In this document: positions 8,106 through 16,478 of the stretch, in pieces
Position numbering within the stretch: position 1 is the stretch's first letter
How the letters are laid out: the number at the start of each line of letters is the position of its first letter
Origin: Pseudomonas protegens
Lineage (GTDB): Bacteria; Pseudomonadota; Gammaproteobacteria; Pseudomonadales; Pseudomonadaceae
Reading direction: 5' to 3'
Length of the DNA stretch: 64,000 bases
NCBI RefSeq assembly: GCF_013407925.2
Contig: NZ_CP060201.1
Coordinates: 6,123,001 to 6,187,000, forward strand
Position numbers and translations under genes: made by a program
Notes under the pieces: model-generated
The model's input: the letters and a program-made list of their open reading frames with translations, nothing else
Databases searched by the model: none
What the model was told of the DNA's origin: nothing

Positions 8106-8670
8106 AGCAGGCTCGTTGGTGGGGGCAAAAATGGGGCTGGTCGCTGGGGCGGCTTTAGGCTCCATCGTTCCAGGGCTTGGCACAGCAATCGGTGGGGCTA
8201 TCGGTGCCGCCATTGGGGGAACCGTAGGTTACTTTGGCGGGGATGCCCTGGGCTCCTATGCCGGCAAAGCGATGTTTGGTTCTGACGATTCCCTCAAGCG
8301 GATGCCCGCAGCGGGCCCGCTGATGCTGGCCAATGCCGGGAAGGACATCCCGCCGGTCCTGGGCGACATCGCGAAATCGTTCAAGACCGGACAGACACCT
8401 CCGATGATGGGGCAGGTGGTGCGCTCCATGGGGACCGCCTCGCCGTCGGCAACTGTGCCCGCAATGCTCAAGGCGCCCGAACCTGCGAAGCAGGTGCCCA
8501 AGGTCGACCAGCAATTTGCTTTCTCGCCGAACCTGCAGGTCACGGTGCAGGGGGACGTTAAAGACCCAGCTCAGGTGGCCCGGGAGGTTGAGCCTTACAT
8601 GCGCCGGATGTTCGACGAGTACAGCCGCCAGGCTGCGGCTCGTCAGCTGTCGGACGAACCACACGTTTAA
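8091..8670 (+). pseudogene. tail tape-measure protein, C-terminal fragment
   Basis: From about 8091 the plus frame reads AAGGLAGSLVGAKMGLVAGA and continues with Gly/Ala-rich helices (SIVPGLGTAIGGAIGAAIGG), the usual C-terminal region of P2-like tape-measure proteins, then a VQGDVKDPAQVAREVEPYMR tail that ends ten bases before gene U. The several hundred N-terminal residues are missing; the sequence upstream belongs to an oppositely oriented early gene. No proper start codon is evident; an internal ATG at 8128 exists. This marks the right side of a large internal prophage deletion. Confidence 0.7.
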
Positions 8671-8679
8671 GGAGGTGCC

Positions 8680-9525
8680 ATGGCGTACATGGAACAACTG
8701 CAGTCAGGGTTCCAGTCCCTGGTCGAGGCGGGGGAGGCGGGCCGCAGCAGTGCGGATGGCATGCTGACCCCGCTGAACGGAGCCATCAGCGAGATTACCG
8801 GCGCCGCCTCTGAGCTGGAGAGCATCCCGTTTGTGGGGCCTGAGATGGGCGCCAAGCTGCAGCGGACCTTGCGCGGCATCACCGCCGCGCAGTCCGTGGT
8901 CGGTGAGGTGGCGGCCAAGTACAGCCAGGCCGTGTCGGCGGCGGGGCAGATCCAGCAGCGGCTCGGTACGTTGCAGGAGCAGACCGCCAAGGCCAGCGCG
9001 GCGATCAACCGGATCGGTGGGCAGGTCAGCCCGTCCCTGGGCAGCATCCTTCCGACCGGTTCATTCGGTGGCCTGGGTACTCCGGCCGCCGCGGCGGTGA
9101 AGCCGTTCCCGCACTTGCTGATCATTCAGCCGTTCCGGGTTGCCGGTGAAGCCTTTTACTTCAACCTCGACACCGCAGCCTTTGAAGAACTGCGCCGTCA
9201 GACCGGTTTCCGCTGGGCCGGCCAGGAACGCCTGACCCGCAGCATCGCGCAGCAGGCGGTCGGACAGGGCGACGACAAGATCACACTCAAGGGCGCGGCG
9301 TTTCCGGGGTTCAAGGGTGGACTGGGTCAGTTGCAAAAACTGCGCAGCATCGGTCGACGCCTGCAGCCGCTGAGCCTGACCACGGGCTATGGCGAGGTGC
9401 TGGGCACTTGGTGTCTGACCAGCCTTGAGGAGGAGCAGAGCCATCTGCTGGCCGGGGGCATCCCGCGTAAGCAGGGCTTTTCAATGGAGTTCGTGAGCTA
9501 TGGCGACGACATGCAGAACGTCTGA
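8680..9525 (+). CDS. phage tail protein, gpU-type
   Basis: A 281-residue protein with a GGAGG site before the ATG at 8680. The N-terminal half is Ala/Glu-rich and helical. The C-terminal 150 residues carry FYFNLDTAAFEELRRQTGF and a GLGQLQKLRSIGRRLQPLSL segment as in P2 GpU-like tail completion proteins. It lies between the tape-measure end and gene X, the usual P2 order (T-U-X-D). Intact in frame but useless for making particles because upstream tail genes are deleted. Confidence 0.8.
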   Translation: MAYMEQLQSGFQSLVEAGEAGRSSADGMLTPLNGAISEITGAASELESIPFVGPEMGAKLQRTLRGITAAQSVVGEVAAKYSQAVSAAGQIQQRLGTLQEQTAKASAAINRIGGQVSPSLGSILPTGSFGGLGTPAAAAVKPFPHLLIIQPFRVAGEAFYFNLDTAAFEELRRQTGFRWAGQERLTRSIAQQAVGQGDDKITLKGAAFPGFKGGLGQLQKLRSIGRRLQPLSLTTGYGEVLGTWCLTSLEEEQSHLLAGGIPRKQGFSMEFVSYGDDMQNV

Positions 9526-9706
9526 CGGGGATCTGCTGGACACCCTGTGTCACCAGTATTACGGGCACCTCAATGGCAGTGTCGAAGCGGTGCTCGATGC
9601 CAACCAGGGGCTGGCCGATGAGCCCCAGCCGTTCCGGGCTGGGGTGCTGATCGTGCTGCCGGATCTGCCGGCGGTGACTGAGGCCGCACTGCAGCTGTGG
9701 GATTAG
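9500..9706 (+). CDS. phage tail protein X
   Basis: A 68-residue protein overlapping gene U by 26 bases. It reads TSDGDLLDTLCHQYYGH and later ANQGLADEPQPFRAGVLIVL, the GDxLDxIcxxyYG...NpgLa...L..G..I.LP pattern of P2 gpX, a LysM-like tail tip component. Its stop overlaps the stop of a convergent gene on the other strand. Confidence 0.85.
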   Translation: MATTCRTSDGDLLDTLCHQYYGHLNGSVEAVLDANQGLADEPQPFRAGVLIVLPDLPAVTEAALQLWD

Positions 9707-10173
9707 CCGGCGGCTTTGGCGCATTCCTTGGCGTTGGCCTGGTAGGACGTGTTGTCTTCGGAGTACTGACGAGCATCTTTGAAAATCATGCCCTGCCAGG
9801 ATGAAGCCGCGTCGATTGCGGCGGAACGGCATTTAGCGAAGGGGGCAAACAGCGATCCGAAGCGGTCGCTTTCGTCTTGTAGCTTGTTCAGCGCAATGGC
9901 CTGCTCACGAGCTTGTTTACTGTCCATTGTTCCGGATTTGGCTAGGTTCTGGCCATGCTCTACTGCCTTGTTAAGACGTTTGAGGAAGTCGCGGGCTTCC
10001 TCGGGCTTGATCTTCTTGGCCGCTTCTTGGGCGGCTATGGCCTGTCTGCCGCGCTCTGCGGCTTCGGCGCTCACGGGGACGTCGTCACCCAGGTCTATAA
10101 CCCGCAGTTTCTGTTCGGCCTGTGCCATCGAGGCGGCCAACAGGCACAGCGTCAATCCGAAAATCCTTTTCAC
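9703..10173 (-). CDS. exported protein of unknown function inserted in the tail operon (moron)
   Basis: A 156-residue protein with a clear signal peptide (MKRIFGLTLCLLAASMAQAE) and a charged, helical mature part with two cysteines. It is transcribed against the tail genes and sits exactly between X and D, where P2-like phages have no gene of this orientation, the arrangement expected of an independently expressed moron. The mature start EQKLRVIDLGDDVPVS is curiously close to KLRVVDLGNDDSPDG in the neighbouring gene D product. Function unknown. Confidence 0.6.
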   Translation of the reverse strand: MKRIFGLTLCLLAASMAQAEQKLRVIDLGDDVPVSAEAAERGRQAIAAQEAAKKIKPEEARDFLKRLNKAVEHGQNLAKSGTMDSKQAREQAIALNKLQDESDRFGSLFAPFAKCRSAAIDAASSWQGMIFKDARQYSEDNTSYQANAKECAKAAG

Positions 10174-10253
10174 TCTCTCAACTCCTGTAGGGGCAACGGC
10201 TCGGGATTCTATGAAGTCCCCGTCGCTGTGTCACCCAGGGGGAGGCTTATTGC

Positions 10254-11297
10254 ATGACGCCTGTATTCCGAATCGTTGCGGACGGCAAGAACATCACCGC
10301 GCTGATCAATGACCGGCTGTTGACCCTGCGCACTTCGGACAAGCCCGGCATGGAGTCGGACGAGTTTGAGCTGCGCATCGACGACCGCGACGGCGCTGTG
10401 GCCTTGCCCAGCCGTGGCGCCAGTATCGAGGTGTTTATGGGCTATGCCGGCCAGTCACTGACGCGCCTGGGTCGCTATATGGTGGACGAGGTCGTGGTGA
10501 CGGGGCCGCCTGACTCTATCGAGATCCGGGGCAAGGCCAGCGACATGCGCGGCAGTGGCAAGACCACCCGCAGCGGGAGTTGGGAAAGCGTCCCGCTGCA
10601 GCAGATCGTGCGCGATGTGGCGACCCGCAATGGCTGGCAGCCGGTGTGCCCGGTGACCACCAAGGTGCCCCGGGTCGATCAGCTCAATGAATCCGACTTC
10701 AACTTCATCACCCGCCTGGCCAAGCAATACGACTGCACGGCCAAGGTGGCCGACGGCAAGCTGCTGGTGCTGCCCCGTCAGGCCGGGCAGAGCGCCAGCG
10801 GCAAGGCCCTTGGTACTGTCACCATTACTCGTAGCGACGTGAGCCGCTATCAGTTCCGCCTGGGGGACAAAAGCACCCACAAGGCGGTGCAGACCAAGCA
10901 CCAGGACAAGAAGAGCGGAAAGCTGCGGGTCGTCGACCTGGGCAACGATGACTCACCGGACGGCCTGCCGCCGGTGCACACCGATCGCCACATCTACCCG
11001 AACAAGTCCGCTGCCGAGCGGGCCGCCAAGGCCCGTCTGGCGGCATTCAACCGTAGCACCGCCGGTGTACGCCTGGAGATGCCCGGCCGAACCGATCTAT
11101 TCGCTGAACGCATGATCAATGCCCAGGGCTTCAAGGTCGGCCTCGATGGCGAGTACCTGGTGGACTCGGTCGAGCAGGTGTTTACCCAGTCCGGGTGGAG
11201 CACCACGGTCGAATGCAACGGCGGCAAGAAGGGTAAGGCGAAAGCCAAAGGCAAGAAAAAGAAAGAAACCAAGCCGCTCAAGGTTGTGCAGCTTTAA
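10254..11297 (+). CDS. phage late control protein D (tail hub)
   Basis: A 347-residue protein with a GGAGG site before the ATG at 10254. It contains the gpD pattern: ITALINDRLLTLRTSDKPGMESDEF near the N-terminus, then SDFNFITRLAKQYDCTAKV, and TDRHIYPNKSAAERAAKARL in the C-terminal half, ending in a Lys-rich tail. P2 gpD is a VgrG-like tail hub protein. Follows X in the conserved order and precedes lysis genes. Confidence 0.85.
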   Translation: MTPVFRIVADGKNITALINDRLLTLRTSDKPGMESDEFELRIDDRDGAVALPSRGASIEVFMGYAGQSLTRLGRYMVDEVVVTGPPDSIEIRGKASDMRGSGKTTRSGSWESVPLQQIVRDVATRNGWQPVCPVTTKVPRVDQLNESDFNFITRLAKQYDCTAKVADGKLLVLPRQAGQSASGKALGTVTITRSDVSRYQFRLGDKSTHKAVQTKHQDKKSGKLRVVDLGNDDSPDGLPPVHTDRHIYPNKSAAERAAKARLAAFNRSTAGVRLEMPGRTDLFAERMINAQGFKVGLDGEYLVDSVEQVFTQSGWSTTVECNGGKKGKAKAKGKKKKETKPLKVVQL

Positions 11298-11324
11298 CCC
11301 CCATCATCACTGGAGATATCAGGC

Positions 11325-11876
11325 ATGACGATTACCGTGCAGCAGCTGCTGCAGATCCTCCCCAACGCCGGCGCTAAAGCCGGCGTTTTTGTTCCTGCTC
11401 TCAACGCTGCCATGAGCAAGTACGCAATTATCACCCGGCTGCGGATGGCAGCGTTCATCGCGCAGATCGGCCATGAGTCCGGCCAGCTGCAATGGGTACG
11501 CGAGCTGGGCAGCAATCAGTACCTGAGCAAGTACGACACTGGCACCCTGGCCAAGCGCCTGGGCAATACACCCGAAGCGGATGGCGACGGTCAGAAGTAC
11601 CGGGGCAGGGGGCTTATTCAGGTCACCGGCCGGGCGAACTACGAAGCCTGCAGTGAAGCGCTGTTCAGCGATGCTCGACTACTCAACACCCCGGAGCTGC
11701 TGGAAGCTCCGGTCTATGCCGCGCTGTCGGCGGGTTGGTTCTGGCAGCGGGCAGGGCTGAACACCCTGGCCGATAAAGGCGACTTCCTCACCATCACCAA
11801 GCGCATCAACGGAGGAACCAACGGCCTGGCGGATCGCGAGGCGCTATATCAGCGTGCATTGAAGGTGCTGCCTTGA
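11325..11876 (+). CDS. endolysin, glycoside hydrolase family 19
   Basis: A 183-residue protein. AAFIAQIGHESGQLQWVREL contains the catalytic glutamate of the HES motif, and KYRGRGLIQVTGRANY is the conserved substrate-cleft motif of family 19 chitinase-like lysozymes, which cleave the peptidoglycan glycan chain. No signal peptide, so it would need a holin to reach the wall. The four-base overlap with Rz places it in a lysis cassette. The catalytic core appears intact. Confidence 0.9.
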   Translation: MTITVQQLLQILPNAGAKAGVFVPALNAAMSKYAIITRLRMAAFIAQIGHESGQLQWVRELGSNQYLSKYDTGTLAKRLGNTPEADGDGQKYRGRGLIQVTGRANYEACSEALFSDARLLNTPELLEAPVYAALSAGWFWQRAGLNTLADKGDFLTITKRINGGTNGLADREALYQRALKVLP

Positions 11877-12394
11877 AGGCCCCGGGGTGGCTGTTGCCGG
11901 TCCTGGCCCTGGTGCTGGGGTTCGCCCTGGGTGGTTGGCTGGCCTGGACGTGGCAGGCCAACGCCTACGGCAAGGATCTCGCTGATCAGGCCGAGGCGTA
12001 CAGCACTGATCGCGAGCAGGCCGCCACGGCGGTGATCAACTGGCAGGAAACTCAGCAGGAAGCCCGCCGGGCCCTGGAGGATCGCCTGCAGACGAATGAC
12101 GAAACCTACTACAAGGAATTGCGCGATGCTCAAACGAACCAGGCTCGTCTGCGTGATCGGCTTGCTACTGCTGATCTGCGGCTGTCAGTCCTACTCAACA
12201 CCACAGCCGAGGGTGGTAGCGGTGGGGTGCCAGCGACCACCGGCACCTGCGGCGTGGTTCATGGAGGCGCGCGAGCCGAACTTGACCCAGCGGCTGCTGA
12301 ACGAATTGTCGCCATCACCGGAGACGGTGATCAAGGATTGATCGCCCTGGCGGCCTGCCAGAGCTACGTCAAAGAAATCGTTCCAATGAAGTGA
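11873..12394 (+). CDS. i-spanin (Rz-like)
   Basis: A 173-residue protein: an N-terminal membrane anchor (LLPVLALVLGFALGGWLAW) followed by a long charged coiled coil (about residues 40-115) and a short Cys-containing tail. This is the Rz layout: inner-membrane anchored spanin that joins Rz1 to fuse the two membranes in the last lysis step. It starts in the stop of the endolysin gene and contains Rz1 in another frame. Confidence 0.8.
   Translation: MKAPGWLLPVLALVLGFALGGWLAWTWQANAYGKDLADQAEAYSTDREQAATAVINWQETQQEARRALEDRLQTNDETYYKELRDAQTNQARLRDRLATADLRLSVLLNTTAEGGSGGVPATTGTCGVVHGGARAELDPAAAERIVAITGDGDQGLIALAACQSYVKEIVPMK
12126..12341 (+). CDS. o-spanin (Rz1-like lipoprotein) nested inside Rz
   Basis: A 71-residue frame starting MLKRTRLVCVIGLLLLICGC, a lipoprotein signal with lipobox ICGC, then a short Pro-rich mature part with PQPRVVAVGCQRPPAPAAW. 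Fully embedded in the +1 frame of Rz, the classic Rz/Rz1 arrangement. I chose the ATG at 12126 rather than 12096 because it directly begins the signal peptide. Confidence 0.8.
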   Translation: MLKRTRLVCVIGLLLLICGCQSYSTPQPRVVAVGCQRPPAPAAWFMEAREPNLTQRLLNELSPSPETVIKD

Positions 12395-12575
12395 AAAGAA
12401 GCGGGCTGATGGGGGCTCTTTACTGAATATGCCCTTGCTTGCATTGTTTAGAATTTTCAGCTGCGCAAACGGCGACCTAGTTGCACATTGCAGTGTTGAA
12501 AAAAATTATATTTAGGGGTTTTCGAGCTGGTTAAAATAATGATCGGGATTAAAAAAACGTTGATGGCATTATGGT

Positions 12576-14696
12576 TTGCCGGTACTGTGTTCGGCTTTTG
12601 CATTTGTGTGGGTGGGGTGGAGTTTGTCAGGCGAAGATCTTAAGGTTAAGAGTGAGCATAACGCTCATTTGGTGTATCGGCCTGATATTGATGGGTTGCG
12701 AGCCGTTGCAATTCTATCAGTTCTCTTTTTTCATGCTTTTCCAAGTAAGTTGCGTGGAGGGTTTGTTGGAGTAGATATTTTTTTTGTTATTTCTGGTTTT
12801 TTGATATCTAGTATAATTTTTAGAAGTCTGGCGCGTGATAGCTTTAGTTTTTCTGAGTTTTATGCTCATAGAATAAAGCGAATATTCCCAGCGTTGCTGG
12901 TTGTGCTCTTAAGTTGTTGTGTTGCTGGCTGGTTTTTATTGTTGCCTGACGATTATAAGCGGCTGGGGAAACATGTTGCGGCAGGTTCGGGGTTTGTTCA
13001 GAATTTTGTACTGTGGGGGGAGTCTGGCTATTTTGATACTTCTTCAGCATTAAAACCTCTTATGCACTTGTGGTCACTTGCAATAGAGGAGCAGTTTTAT
13101 CTGATCTATCCGGTGATAGTGGTTTGTACCTGGCGTTTAGGGCGCAATTTTTTGTTTGTATTGATTGCGCTGTTACTTGTGTCGTTTTCTTTGAATATCT
13201 TTGAGATTTATAGAGACTCTACCAAGGCGTTTTTTCTTCCTCAGATGCGGTTTTGGGAACTGCTTTTTGGTGCGGGGGTTGCATACATAAATATATATGC
13301 AAGGGAGGGGCTCATTCGCAAGATTAGAGGTTTGATTTTTCATGAGGCACTATTTAGGCGTTCGCCATCTATAAATACTCAAGATCTAGTGGTAAATAAT
13401 GGGCTCTCTATCTTTGGTTTTGCGCTAATAGTTGCATCTTTAATTACTATCCATCATGGCCGCCTTTTCCCCGGGTGGTGGGCACTCGCTCCAGTCTCTG
13501 GTGCTTGTCTTCTGATTTTGTCTGGACCCGAAGCTTGGATTAATCGATATGTCCTATCGACTCGCGTAATGGTTTTTGTCGGGTTGATTAGTTATCCGCT
13601 CTATCTATGGCATTGGCCTTTGCTCTCTTTTGTGCATCTAGTTGAGGGGGATATTTCATCCAGAGGTCTCAGGATTGCAGTTGTGGTTTTGAGTTTTGTT
13701 CTAGCATGGCTTACCTATAAGCTTGTGGAACGTCCTTTGCGATTTGGTCGTAATACATGGATAAAGACAGCTGCAATTACGATATCTCTTTTTCTAGTAG
13801 GTTCTTTAGGTTATAAAATTTTCGATGCGGATGGGTTTGAAAATCGAACTGCGGTTAAGGGTGTTGAGCAAAAAATAAAAGACCTTTCGTGGGACTTGAA
13901 TCGTTTTAATTACGTGTCATGTGAAAGTGAGCTTGTTAAGGAGTCACCAAAGCTGGGATATTGCAGTAAGTCGAAAGCGGCTCCTCCTACTGCTGTAATA
14001 TTGGGTGATAGTCATGCGGAGCATATATTTCCTGGGATTGCGAATAATGATGAGCGGTCTTGGCTGTTGATAGGGAATCATAGCTGTCCGCCCGTGACAG
14101 ATGTGAATGTGATTACGCGCTATGGTGAATGTCAGGGGTTGATGGCTAAGGCTATCGATTATGTTGTTGGGCTGCCAAGTGTTGAGACGGTTGTTTTGTC
14201 ATTTTTTGGTAGTTATGCACTTGACGTAAGTTATGCGGCGGATCACTTGGCTGAAGGTGGAGGCTTGGATACCATAAAAATGGTAAGTGATAAAACTCTA
14301 CTTAAAACCAAAAAAGATTTGCTGTATTTTGGGTTGGATAGAACTGTTTCGAAGATAGAAGGTTCAGGTAAGCAAGTAGTATTTGTTATCGATGTTCCAG
14401 AACTTCCATTTTTTCTCAAGGACTGTATCTCCAAGCCTCTCGTCAGAAGCACGTCTGAATGCAAGTTGCCTAGAAGTGAAGTTATTGAGCGTCAGGCTGT
14501 TCAAAGGGAAATTGTTGATCGTCTAATTGCGGCTCACCCAGGGATCAGGGTTTTTGATTCTGTAGATATTGTATGTGATGAGAAAACTTGTAATGCGGCT
14601 TCTGGTGATGGCTTCTTGTATCGGGATTCACATCATTTGAGTTTGCGAGGAAGTAATATTTTTGCTCGCGATTTTTTGTCATGGCTAAAGAATTAA
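12576..14696 (+). CDS. O-antigen acyltransferase (OafA-type: acyltransferase 3 plus SGNH domain)
   Basis: Up to 706 residues. YRPDIDGLRAVAILSVLFFH and GVDIFFVISGFLISSIIF are the N-terminal motifs of acyltransferase 3; about ten membrane segments follow to residue 420. The C-terminal 270 residues carry VILGDSHAEH (catalytic Ser block) and YRDSHHLSLRG (catalytic Asp-His), the SGNH esterase-like domain of OafA proteins that O-acetylate surface sugars. The true start is uncertain: the family usually begins just before YRPDIDGLRA, so a TTG or GTG near 12670 may be used. AT-rich relative to the core and next to attR, where phages place serotype-conversion genes. Likely target is LPS O-antigen. Confidence 0.8.
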   Translation: MPVLCSAFAFVWVGWSLSGEDLKVKSEHNAHLVYRPDIDGLRAVAILSVLFFHAFPSKLRGGFVGVDIFFVISGFLISSIIFRSLARDSFSFSEFYAHRIKRIFPALLVVLLSCCVAGWFLLLPDDYKRLGKHVAAGSGFVQNFVLWGESGYFDTSSALKPLMHLWSLAIEEQFYLIYPVIVVCTWRLGRNFLFVLIALLLVSFSLNIFEIYRDSTKAFFLPQMRFWELLFGAGVAYINIYAREGLIRKIRGLIFHEALFRRSPSINTQDLVVNNGLSIFGFALIVASLITIHHGRLFPGWWALAPVSGACLLILSGPEAWINRYVLSTRVMVFVGLISYPLYLWHWPLLSFVHLVEGDISSRGLRIAVVVLSFVLAWLTYKLVERPLRFGRNTWIKTAAITISLFLVGSLGYKIFDADGFENRTAVKGVEQKIKDLSWDLNRFNYVSCESELVKESPKLGYCSKSKAAPPTAVILGDSHAEHIFPGIANNDERSWLLIGNHSCPPVTDVNVITRYGECQGLMAKAIDYVVGLPSVETVVLSFFGSYALDVSYAADHLAEGGGLDTIKMVSDKTLLKTKKDLLYFGLDRTVSKIEGSGKQVVFVIDVPELPFFLKDCISKPLVRSTSECKLPRSEVIERQAVQREIVDRLIAAHPGIRVFDSVDIVCDEKTCNAASGDGFLYRDSHHLSLRGSNIFARDFLSWLKN

Positions 14697-15099
14697 CCAT
14701 TGATTTAGTAGGTGAGAGTTGAAAGAGGAGGCTGGACTTGTTGGGAAGTTACACAGTCTGGCCACCCTACACTCCGCAGGATAGGAATCTAGCTTGTCGC
14801 CAGCGATATGCAATAGACTGAGTTGCATCGCTGGATGCTTCGTAATTTTTGGCCTAAAGCGGCATTTGCGGATATTGGAAGGGATTCGAATCCCTATCCG
14901 TTTTTCAGCTGTTAGCGCATAAAATTATCGAAAGTGGGGGGGCAGCAGTCGTTGGGTTCTGAGCAGCGAAGGCGCCTATAGAATCAGTTCCGCAATTAAA
15001 TTCATAACCCACGTAGGTCGTGGGTTTCAGTCTTTCTAATAGAGGGCGCTTGCGGAACGGATCTTTCACTAACTAACTGAAAATCATGAAATTTTATCT
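14697..15099. other. right end of element 1, hairpins, no gene
   Basis: No convincing gene. It contains an imperfect hairpin (14800-14833, CCAGCGAT...ATCGCTGG), a perfect 16-base palindrome AGGGATTCGAATCCCT (14880-14895), a hairpin AACCCACG/CGTGGGTT (15006-15026) and TTCCGCAA repeats at 14988 and 15050 that match the left end. These are candidates for transcription stops and integrase binding. Confidence 0.55.
15061..15080 (+). repeat. shared 20-base sequence upstream of attR copies
   Basis: ATCTTTCACTAACTAACTGA lies here and ATCTATCACTAACTAATTGA at 17591-17610, each about 20-40 bases before a tRNA-Cys fragment. The match (18 of 20) shows both integrated elements ended with related attachment regions. 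Confidence 0.6.
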
Positions 15100-15202
15100 G
15101 GATTGCAAATCCGCCTACGCCGGTTCGATTCCGACCTCGGCCTTCACCCTTAAAAACCCCGTAGATTAACGTCTACGGGGTTTTTTATTGCCTGGGATTT
15201 GG
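15100..15202 (+). repeat. attR-type direct repeat, tRNA-Cys 3' half (element 1/element 2 boundary)
   Basis: Second copy of 2470-2572, offset by exactly 12,630 bases with two mismatches. It lacks the tRNA 5' half, so it cannot make a tRNA. It carries its own copy of the terminator at 15157-15186 and marks the right end of the integrase-bearing element. Confidence 0.9.
15157..15186 (+). terminator. duplicate of the tRNA-Cys terminator
   Basis: Same CCCCGTAGA/TCTACGGGG stem and T run as at 2527-2556, carried in the attR repeat. Confidence 0.85.
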
Positions 15203-15566
15203 ATCTTTTTGGAAGTTTTGCCGCGGCCAACACGCAGATACAGTCCCTCTGCATTACTGGCACGCATCAGTCGGACATCGGCCGGGCGCTGGAGAAGGCT
15301 TGAACTCCCGTGCTACCTCGATCACACGCTTTTAGATCAGGGCATCTCGGATACGAAGTTGAACTATCACCCGAGGCCTGCCGTGAGCTTAGAGAGTTAA
15401 AACTGTCGCAGGAGCCGGCCAGGTATGTTCTGCCGTCTCCTGCTTTTCGTAACTTGCTCCGCTCCTACCCTTGACCATGCAACGGGTCGCTCAGGCACTG
15501 CAAGTGAGGCGCTGCTGTTTAGGGAGTCCTCATGTCCGATGAGCGAACATCGAGCAAAAGGCGCAA
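15203..15566. other. left part of element 2, no gene seen
   Basis: About 360 bases without a credible coding frame or recognised RNA. Probably remnant DNA of the second integrated element; its integrase is missing. Confidence 0.5.
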
Positions 15567-16478
15567 TTACAGGTGGAAATCGCCCGCCGCCTCCGGCTGG
15601 TAAAGCACTTTTCTGATCTCAATCCGGCGGGTCCGATCAGCAATTCGCCAGTCGATGGCGTCGCCTTCCTGATAGCCAAGGATGGCGGCGCCTATATCGG
15701 AATACACGGAATGCTTCCCTGCGTTGCTGTCCGCGTCTTCAGGGTAGACCAAGGCCACTTCGAGCTCTTCGTCGTCCAATTGCAGCAACGCCCTGGAGTT
15801 CATGGTGATGACATTGCGCGCCACCTGCTGCGGCTTGACGACAATGGCTCGCTCAAGTTCATGTTCGAGTTCAACAATCGCCGGGCCTTGCTCGAATACA
15901 ATTAGGCTTTCGAGCCTGGCTTTGTCGATTTCAGTGATGTAGATCCTGGTGGAGTCGTTACCGGCTCCTTCGCGCAAGAACTGGAGATAGCGCCCCGCCG
16001 TCATGGACAATGACTTCAATGTCGGCGTTTCGCTCTCAAGCGCAAAACCGCTCCGCAGAAAGGCTTTCAGCGAGCGCGCGTTGTCCGGGTGAATCTTGGC
16101 GATGAGCTTCTCGGCCTGCATGTCGAGGAAGGCCAGTTTCATGCCTTCACGAATCGTGCGGGAGCCAAGGTTTCGGCCCCATTTTTCGCTGTCTCCAATG
16201 GCCAGGACGATCTCGCAATCTGAGCCGGTCTTGATCAGGCGGACAAAGCCCACCGGGACGTCATGGCGGTCATAGGCCATGAAGAATCTGCCGCCTTGGT
16301 TGAATAGATGGGTCAGGATCGGCAACTGAGTCCGATCAATGGCTTGCTCAATGGAACGGGAGACATGGGGGGAATCGCTCAGGTAGCAGGTCACGCGCTC
16401 ATCTTCCAACCAGTCCATCAACTTCAGCGCGTGCGCCCGAGTTATTTCAGGGCACAGCGTAATGAAAGGCTTGTTCAT
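15567..16478 (-). CDS. GNAT acetyltransferase fused to a GreA/Rnk-type C-terminal domain
   Basis: About 303 residues from the ATG at 16478 (MNKPFITLCPEIT); longer in-frame starts reach 16607. Residues 1-170 form a GNAT fold: GWGRNLGSRTIREGM-type acetyl-CoA loop (seen as KWGRNLGSRTIREGM) and NARSLKAFLRSGF. The C-terminal 135 residues carry ARNVITMNSRALLQLDDEE and ADSNAGKHSVYSDIGAAILG with GDAIDW, the Rnk/GreA-C pattern found in nucleoside diphosphate kinase regulators that bind RNA polymerase. The fusion is known in Pseudomonas but its substrate is not. It is one of only two genes left on element 2. Confidence 0.75.
   Translation of the reverse strand: MNKPFITLCPEITRAHALKLMDWLEDERVTCYLSDSPHVSRSIEQAIDRTQLPILTHLFNQGGRFFMAYDRHDVPVGFVRLIKTGSDCEIVLAIGDSEKWGRNLGSRTIREGMKLAFLDMQAEKLIAKIHPDNARSLKAFLRSGFALESETPTLKSLSMTAGRYLQFLREGAGNDSTRIYITEIDKARLESLIVFEQGPAIVELEHELERAIVVKPQQVARNVITMNSRALLQLDDEELEVALVYPEDADSNAGKHSVYSDIGAAILGYQEGDAIDWRIADRTRRIEIRKVLYQPEAAGDFHL

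Noticed and set aside
12420..12575. Possible extra gene before the acyltransferase
   Set aside because: Only AT-rich spacer; the short frame at 12571 is a frame shadow of the acyltransferase leader.
14875..14900. T-arm-like sequence GATTCGAATCC suggesting a tRNA
   Set aside because: No acceptor, D or anticodon arm can be formed around it; treated as a palindrome only.
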